NCBI RefSeq assembly: GCF_000429985.1
Contig: NZ_KE387014.1
Coordinates: 62,001-126,000, forward strand
Origin: Maridesulfovibrio bastinii DSM 16055
GTDB lineage: Bacteria; Desulfobacterota; Desulfovibrionia; Desulfovibrionales; Desulfovibrionaceae
DNA: 64,000 nt
Reading direction: 5' to 3'
Shown: positions 58,729 through 64,000 of the stretch, piece by piece
Numbering within the stretch: position 1 is the stretch's first letter
Layout of the letters: every line of letters begins with the position of its first letter
Translations under genes and position numbers: made by a program
The notes under the pieces: model-generated
The model's database searches: none
Told to the model about the DNA's origin: nothing
Seen by the model: the letters and a program-made list of their open reading frames with translations, nothing else

Positions 58729-60381
58729 TTACCAGAGTTGTTTAATGGAAGTTTTCGGATAGTAAAATTCCAGAATAGTTTCATAGTCCTTGGTTTTGCC
58801 AAGTTCAGCTGATCCCCACTGGGAATAACCTACACCATGACCATAGCCGTTACCTTTAAATATATATTTGTTACCGCTTTTAGTTATGGACAGCAGAATA
58901 TCAGGAAGGTTCAGAACTCTGGAACTTCCAAGAGTTGTTCTGGTGCGCAGGTCACGATGTCCACCGCTGTAATTTATACGGGCTTTGATTATTCGTCCTG
59001 AAGGTCCGGTTTCAAGAGATTTGATAGACTTTATTCCCGGTACGGAGATACCAATTTTGGCCAGCTTTGCCTCAATCTGTGAAACCGTGAATGATCTTGT
59101 CCATGAAGCCATCTTGCCTTTAAGACTTGCCGGGTCATCATGGGACACAAGGTAAGCCTTACCTGCACCGAATATGGCTTTTGCATCAGCTGTCACACCG
59201 CCGCTGTTGGCTGTATACTGTGACAGTATCGGCTTATTTTTATACATCAGGACCTGTCCGTGAGTGGACTTCAAAGCTTTATCCGTGCGCTTGTCTTCAC
59301 GGTCCACCCCGCCGTACATCTGGTCATAAGTGTCGGCATAAACATCATAGTCAAGATGGGTTCTGTGCTTCTTCTGATAATAAGCATAGGTGCGGGCAGC
59401 AACAGACTGGGCTTTCAAAGCTTCCTGAGGCCACGAGGCGTACGATTCAGCCGGGACAACCGAGCGCAGGTAATCTTCAATTTTCACGTTATTGAGTATG
59501 AGCAGCCTGCCCTTTGAAACTCTAACGGAAATATCCCCGCGAACTTTTTTCTTACTTTTACCGTAACCAACAATAAGGTGCGTATTTGATCTGAAACGGA
59601 TACTGGCGGCGGTTACTTTTTTACCATTTAAAACCAGTGCTCCATTACTTATTTTAATATTATATTTTTTGCCGCAACCAAGATCATCAGTGCAGATCTT
59701 ATCAGCACTACCTTTGGTTGTTACGGTCATTTTAGTAACCTTACGGCTGAGGCAGACTCTAAGAGAAGGTTCATCACCCAGCTGTTTCTTTTCATCTACT
59801 GCCGGCTTTGTTGCAGGTTTTGATTCCGGTTTAGTCTCTTCTTTTTTAGTCTCAGCTGCGATATCTTCATCTGTTTTTTTCTTAGCGGCGATTGCAGCAA
59901 GCTCTCTTTTTACAGAGGATAGCACGGCCTCAACCTGAAAACGATATTTGCCGGAAGGATACTTTTTCAGATAATAATCAAGGACCTTTTGTGCTTTTAC
60001 CGGTTCATCATCCTGCGAATAGAGAAACGCCAGCTTATATATAGCTGTCTCCGCGCTTTCAGGATATTTTTTTGAAATATCCACATAAATATCCGCAGCC
60101 TTATCCTGAGCATCCAGAAAAGTAGAAAGAACCATCGCTTTACCAAATAAAGCCTGTACCCTTGTTTTTGCAAACGGGGTATAGTCTATTGCGGTGTCAT
60201 ACTGCTCAAGTGATTCAAAATATTTACCAACATCAATAAGGTAGCTGGCATAATTAATATGCCATTGAGCCTGAGCCTGATCTTCAAGCTCGACTTTGGA
60301 AACAGCACCGGCCACGGAAGGACATGTAACTGTTGTAAATATTAATAAAACCAATAACAGTGCGATATTTTTAATTTTCAT
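58729..60381 (-). CDS. SpoIID/LytB-domain protein with N-terminal TPRs
   Basis: 550 residues: signal peptide ending PSVAGAVS, TPR/solenoid repeats (about 38-160), a Lys/Glu/Pro linker (about 165-205) and a SpoIID domain (about 290-550). The latter has EDYLRSVVPAESYASWPQEALKAQSVAARTYA, DTYDQMYGG, LSQYTANSGGVTADA and GNGYGHGVGYSQWGSAELG. In spores SpoIID is a lytic transglycosylase that cleaves denuded peptidoglycan; here, in a non-sporulating Gram-negative, it probably trims septal or lateral wall. The conserved catalytic Glu (PAES) is present. It is coupled to the composite lipoprotein gene upstream. Confidence 0.88.
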   Translation of the reverse strand: MKIKNIALLLVLLIFTTVTCPSVAGAVSKVELEDQAQAQWHINYASYLIDVGKYFESLEQYDTAIDYTPFAKTRVQALFGKAMVLSTFLDAQDKAADIYVDISKKYPESAETAIYKLAFLYSQDDEPVKAQKVLDYYLKKYPSGKYRFQVEAVLSSVKRELAAIAAKKKTDEDIAAETKKEETKPESKPATKPAVDEKKQLGDEPSLRVCLSRKVTKMTVTTKGSADKICTDDLGCGKKYNIKISNGALVLNGKKVTAASIRFRSNTHLIVGYGKSKKKVRGDISVRVSKGRLLILNNVKIEDYLRSVVPAESYASWPQEALKAQSVAARTYAYYQKKHRTHLDYDVYADTYDQMYGGVDREDKRTDKALKSTHGQVLMYKNKPILSQYTANSGGVTADAKAIFGAGKAYLVSHDDPASLKGKMASWTRSFTVSQIEAKLAKIGISVPGIKSIKSLETGPSGRIIKARINYSGGHRDLRTRTTLGSSRVLNLPDILLSITKSGNKYIFKGNGYGHGVGYSQWGSAELGKTKDYETILEFYYPKTSIKQLW

Positions 60382-60392
60382 CAGCTGCTCCG

Positions 60393-63101
60393 TTATTTTA
60401 TTGTCTTTTGTTCATCCGTCATACCGGATTCGGTCTCAAGGGACTGATTTAAAGAATCTGTTTTCACCGGCTGTTCTTTGTGAACATCTACAGGCGCAGA
60501 CTCTTCCGGGGAAGAATGGATAATTTCCCCGCTCTGGACATCCTGAACGGAAAACTCAGCTGGTTCAGCTTTGTCATCCTGCCAGCTTTTTGCATTATGA
60601 TCAGAGATAGCAGCCGGTTCAGGGCTTACATTTTTCTCCCCATCTTTTTCTGGTTGTGAAGTTTCAGCAGGTGCGGATTTTTCATCCTTTACCTTATCTT
60701 TCTCAGCTCCACTATTCGCAGCCGGAGCAGATTCAGTGGTGCTGTTACCGACTTTATGCTCGGACTCATTTTTCTCACTGCTTTCAGCAGCACTGTTAAG
60801 ATATTCCTTCATAAAAATTAATTTCTGGTCCGCCGGACTGAGCTTAAGAGCCTTATCAAGCACAGCACGGGCTTCACCTATCCTTCCCTGTCCCATAAGA
60901 TAGCGGACATATATCTGCTGTAGACGGACATCATAAGGGAATTTAGAAATACCTTCATTAAGAGTATGTTCAAGCTGCTCATTTTCTTCCAGAGCAAGAA
61001 GCGTATATGCCAGATACAGGAAAACATCCCGGTCTTCACCGTATTTCAAGGCTTCGTTAAAAGCTTTGTAGGAATCTCCGTAGCGTTGCTCGTGGAATGC
61101 CTTTTCCCCTGATAATTTGGCTTCGCTGAACCGCTTTTCCTTAACTTCGGGAGTCATAACGGTTTCATCAACAAGCACTATCTTTCTACCATGAGGATAC
61201 GGTGCGTCATAAATGGACCTGACAAGGACATCACCAACAACTTTAAGGCTGTCAGCAGAGGATGATCCCCAATAATTATCTTCCAAGACAAGTTTTGTAT
61301 CAGCCTTCAAATTGACCCGGTTTCCATAAATATTATTCTCGGTAATAGTGGCTTCACCGCCTGAATATTGAACCCCGGTAGTACAATTGCTTACAAAACT
61401 CCTGACGATCTGCCCCTGACCTGAAGATATTACGACTCCTGTTTCAGAGCCGGATATTCTAACACCCTGAAGATCATATGCTCCACCGCCGTTGAGCAGA
61501 ACAGCTGTTTTTCCGTTTGTCTGAAATTCACTGGAGCTGATCCCTACATATCCTCCATCACCGACAACAGCTTTATCGAATCCGTTAAATACAGCGTTGC
61601 GAATTTTTATTCTTCCACCTCTTGCGGAAATAATTCCCACAGTTCCATTGGAATTAAAAATCGCCGGGGATTCAATCTCACCGCTGATATTAAGCTCTCC
61701 GCCGACATGCAGCGAGCCACCGGATTTAAAAGTAAGTACCGTACCAGAACCTATTTCAAATTTACGGCCCGGATCAACTCGGACTGCGTCTGAAACAATA
61801 TAATTACCACGCACAAGTTTCCCGCTGAGTGATCCGCTAAGTTCGCGGATATCAAACTGAGGAACGGTTACAGCGACCGGTTTCTTCTCTTTTGACAAAT
61901 TCCCGGCACTATCAACACTGCGGACCCTGTAATAAACCGTCTGCCCCTGCGGAGACTGAGGGTCATTGAATTTAAGCTCCTGTGTTCTGCCGATAACTTC
62001 AAATTTACCGACCGGATCATTTCCACGCTCGACAACAAATTCCTTAAGGCCTTCACCACCGGGATTTTTCCAGCTAAGGCTTATTCCATCTCTGCCGGCA
62101 ACGCACTGTATATTCTGAGGCTCATCCGGAGGAGTTCCATCCACAGTCAACAATGAACCTGATTCTATCCAGAGTCTTTCAACTCCGTTAGATTTGCGCA
62201 TCCGAATGACCAGTGGTTCATTCGCGGCTTTATCCCCTTCCTTAACTGCGTAAAACCCTTCATACACTCCCGGAGAAGTCTGTGGCAGAGGAATGTTCTT
62301 TTTAAAATCACCTATTGAAAATGAACATGTCAGCTCATTTTGGGCGTCCACCCTGACGGCAATTTTCTGCCCTATGCCGAAAATACGGTTATCAACGTTG
62401 GTATCTACAGAAATAACTTCAGGAAGTTTATCTCCTGTAGGGCAATCAGGAAGACTTTGCGACAGGTTCCATGCCCACTCGTAAACAACCATACGCATCT
62501 GGCGGCTTACAGGGTCTGAAAAAACCTGTTCCACAAGGGTGCCTGCCAAGGACAGTATCCCGGTAGGAACTGAAACCCTGCGTTTGGATGCACTCTCGCG
62601 CCAGCTACCGACATTTTCACCCTCGGCATTGATAATTTTGACCTCCGCATCAATTTTAAAGAGATCAAATGCAACGGCTTTAACCATATCAGCCGAAAAT
62701 ATGCTGATATGAACCACGCCGTCCGCTTCAAGAAGTTTACACAACTCCTTATCGGATTTCTTACGCCAGCCTTCATCACGTCCCAGACCGGCAAGAGTAT
62801 TGTCCACAACCTTGAGCTGAACAGGCTGATAGCCCTTTCCCGCAAGCTGATTGCGCAACGCTCCGCGGGCAATATTGGCTACAAAAATTTTATCATCATC
62901 CATAATAATGGACTTAACTGTCGTGGAATTACTTTCCGGCTGAATATACTCCGGGGGCAGAATCGCAATTCTATAGGGAATTGAACCTTCTTCAGCGTAA
63001 TGAACTTCCTGTTTAACGTTTTTTTCGCCAACGCATGCAGAAAGAAAAAACACACAACTAACTGAAACAAATAAAAAAAATATTTTTGATTTACTTTTCA
63101 T
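60393..63101 (-). CDS. Composite surface lipoprotein (DUF799-like, FnIII, beta-helix, TPR)
   Basis: 902 residues with lipid Cys23 (FFLSAC). The first ~190 residues (IPYRIAILPPEYIQPES, LAGKGYQPVQLKVVD, ADGVVHISIFSAD) resemble the GNA1162/DUF799 lipoprotein domain. A fibronectin type III domain follows (about 330-415, DEPQNIQCVAGRDGISLSWKN). Then comes a right-handed beta-helix (about 440-620, SEFQTNGKTAVLLNGGGAYDL, ENNIYGNRVNLKAD, NYWGSSSAD), TPR repeats (about 650-770) and an acidic/Pro-rich tail. It may assemble or scaffold an envelope complex with the SpoIID-like protein, whose gene follows 12 bp later. Confidence 0.78.
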   Translation of the reverse strand: MKSKSKIFFLFVSVSCVFFLSACVGEKNVKQEVHYAEEGSIPYRIAILPPEYIQPESNSTTVKSIIMDDDKIFVANIARGALRNQLAGKGYQPVQLKVVDNTLAGLGRDEGWRKKSDKELCKLLEADGVVHISIFSADMVKAVAFDLFKIDAEVKIINAEGENVGSWRESASKRRVSVPTGILSLAGTLVEQVFSDPVSRQMRMVVYEWAWNLSQSLPDCPTGDKLPEVISVDTNVDNRIFGIGQKIAVRVDAQNELTCSFSIGDFKKNIPLPQTSPGVYEGFYAVKEGDKAANEPLVIRMRKSNGVERLWIESGSLLTVDGTPPDEPQNIQCVAGRDGISLSWKNPGGEGLKEFVVERGNDPVGKFEVIGRTQELKFNDPQSPQGQTVYYRVRSVDSAGNLSKEKKPVAVTVPQFDIRELSGSLSGKLVRGNYIVSDAVRVDPGRKFEIGSGTVLTFKSGGSLHVGGELNISGEIESPAIFNSNGTVGIISARGGRIKIRNAVFNGFDKAVVGDGGYVGISSSEFQTNGKTAVLLNGGGAYDLQGVRISGSETGVVISSGQGQIVRSFVSNCTTGVQYSGGEATITENNIYGNRVNLKADTKLVLEDNYWGSSSADSLKVVGDVLVRSIYDAPYPHGRKIVLVDETVMTPEVKEKRFSEAKLSGEKAFHEQRYGDSYKAFNEALKYGEDRDVFLYLAYTLLALEENEQLEHTLNEGISKFPYDVRLQQIYVRYLMGQGRIGEARAVLDKALKLSPADQKLIFMKEYLNSAAESSEKNESEHKVGNSTTESAPAANSGAEKDKVKDEKSAPAETSQPEKDGEKNVSPEPAAISDHNAKSWQDDKAEPAEFSVQDVQSGEIIHSSPEESAPVDVHKEQPVKTDSLNQSLETESGMTDEQKTIK

Positions 63102-63104
63102 AAT

Positions 63105-64000
63105 CTATGACCTGAACTTGCGATCAATATTCAATGTATTCACGGTTCCAACTGCTGATCTTACTTTTCCATCCAGTATGAGTCTCTTTTCCTGCATGTC
63201 CAGACTGCCATCCCCCCAGGCCTGAATAAGTGGTCCGCGCAGTGTAAAAGAATTCATAAAAACCTTTTGTCCGACTAAAGCCGTGCGGACAACCGCAGAA
63301 CTGAATGAAAGTGAATCCTTGTCTCCCGGAGACATAGAAACAACCCTTAGCATATCAACAAGAAACCCCAGTCTGTCATCAAGGTTACTAAGCCTGTACA
63401 CATCCAGATTGCTTATCTTGAGCAGCCCTTCACCACGGGCCGAGCCGACAAGTTCCTTAGGATTTTCACCCTGAACAAAAACGTTTGCGTTTAAAAAAAC
63501 ACTGCCGCGCAGATAAACAGACAGGTCATCGGCAAAACAGGCTATTAAACTGGGCAGACTGGCCCCCCGACCTTTAACATTGCACTGAGCCGCTACTTTA
63601 TCACTGGAGAAAACAGCATCAGCATCAAGACTTAAGTGAAATAAACGTCCCTTGGCGTTAACCACGGCCCGGTCTTTTCCACTTTGAAGAGAAATATTAA
63701 CATCACTAAACGGCCAGTCATTGTAGGAGAATTTGCGTATTACAGCTTTTCCATTCAACCCCTGAGCCAAAAGAGGACTGAAATCAAAAGGCTGTTCACT
63801 GATTCCAGCATCCTTTTCTTCTTTCTTCTCACTCCTGCTCACCCGCATGGAAGAAAGAACAGCTTCTATTCCCCCGGAACCGTAATAGGAATTTTTCAAC
63901 CTTCCTGCTGCGGCAACAGACATATCCCTGTTCTTATATTCAAGATCGAAACCGGTAAGAAGGGGAGTTTTTTTTTCAGCGGAAAGAGTCAGCTCATTGT
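63105..64000 (-). CDS. AsmA-like C-terminal domain protein, partial
   Basis: The frame runs past the right window edge; about 298 residues are visible. Pattern KFSYNDWPFSDVNISLQSG, SLDADAVFSSDKVAAQCNVKG, GRGASLPSLIACF, GSARGEGLLKISNLDVYRLSNL and the closing FTLRGPLIQAWGDGSLDMQEKRLILDGKVRSAVGT is typical of the C-terminal part of AsmA/TamB-type envelope proteins. These move lipids or help assemble the outer membrane. Gene start is outside the window. First visible gene of the envelope operon, 3 bp ahead of the composite lipoprotein. Confidence 0.75.
   Translation of the reverse strand, partial: NELTLSAEKKTPLLTGFDLEYKNRDMSVAAAGRLKNSYYGSGGIEAVLSSMRVSRSEKKEEKDAGISEQPFDFSPLLAQGLNGKAVIRKFSYNDWPFSDVNISLQSGKDRAVVNAKGRLFHLSLDADAVFSSDKVAAQCNVKGRGASLPSLIACFADDLSVYLRGSVFLNANVFVQGENPKELVGSARGEGLLKISNLDVYRLSNLDDRLGFLVDMLRVVSMSPGDKDSLSFSSAVVRTALVGQKVFMNSFTLRGPLIQAWGDGSLDMQEKRLILDGKVRSAVGTVNTLNIDRKFRS

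Overview
The window (about 43% G+C by eye, dense co-directional operons, most genes on the minus strand) looks like chromosome from a marine sulfate-reducing Desulfovibrionaceae bacterium, probably Maridesulfovibrio/Desulfovibrio-like. This is an inference from the many Cache and response-regulator signalling proteins, a TSUP-family sulfur-anion exporter, a DUF169 protein, an anaerobe-type ThiC and the overall gene style. No rRNA, tRNA or CRISPR array was seen.

Layout. 1-3.3 kb: end of purH, an RNase II/R-family exonuclease and plsY. 3.3-6.9 kb: a three-gene phosphorelay operon (histidine kinase, REC-kinase, REC-HD-GYP). 7.2-8.7 kb: two small membrane coiled-coil proteins and a CBS-pair protein. 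8.8-11.3 kb: biotin-precursor genes (bioC, an esterase, bioF). 11.5-20.5 kb: a phage-type capsid/tail operon. 20.6-29.8 kb: ordinary host genes (fatty acid hydroxylase, hemolysin III, thiC, nhaC, a dual-OB protein, and a binding-protein/sensor-kinase pair). 29.9-36.0 kb: a phage-type packaging operon (portal, terminase, holin and small proteins). 36-45.7 kb: MBL hydrolase, DUF169 protein, TSUP exporter, PhnD-like lipoprotein, sensor kinase with a Cys-rich insert, response regulator and a PEP-synthase-like remnant. 45.7-52 kb: a Lys/Ala-tailed protein, a Xer recombinase, REC-GGDEF, HDOD, dprA and a CpoB-like lipoprotein. 52-57.5 kb: membrane protein, MarR/MFS pair and a chemoreceptor. 58-64 kb: an envelope operon (AsmA-like, composite lipoprotein, SpoIID-like, TPR membrane protein).

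The main discovery candidate is the phage-derived pair of operons. Between them they encode a largely complete short-tailed (podovirus, BPP-1/T7-like) particle: terminase, portal, scaffold, major capsid protein, Bbp16- and Bbp19-like proteins, adaptor, nozzle, two internal proteins, fibre and a 3-TM holin of the GTA-holin type. They are split by about 9.4 kb of host genes. Each operon is closed by its own terminator and each starts just downstream of a host terminator. Each carries an almost identical 30-bp palindromic element (27/30 identical) in front of its first gene. No integrase, repressor, replication gene, endolysin or large ejection protein is visible in either operon. This is the architecture expected of a domesticated gene transfer agent or other co-opted particle, although a decayed, split prophage is the alternative. 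A previously unlisted 49-codon Com-like zinc-finger gene overlaps the portal start, where a hairpin could mask the portal ribosome-binding site.
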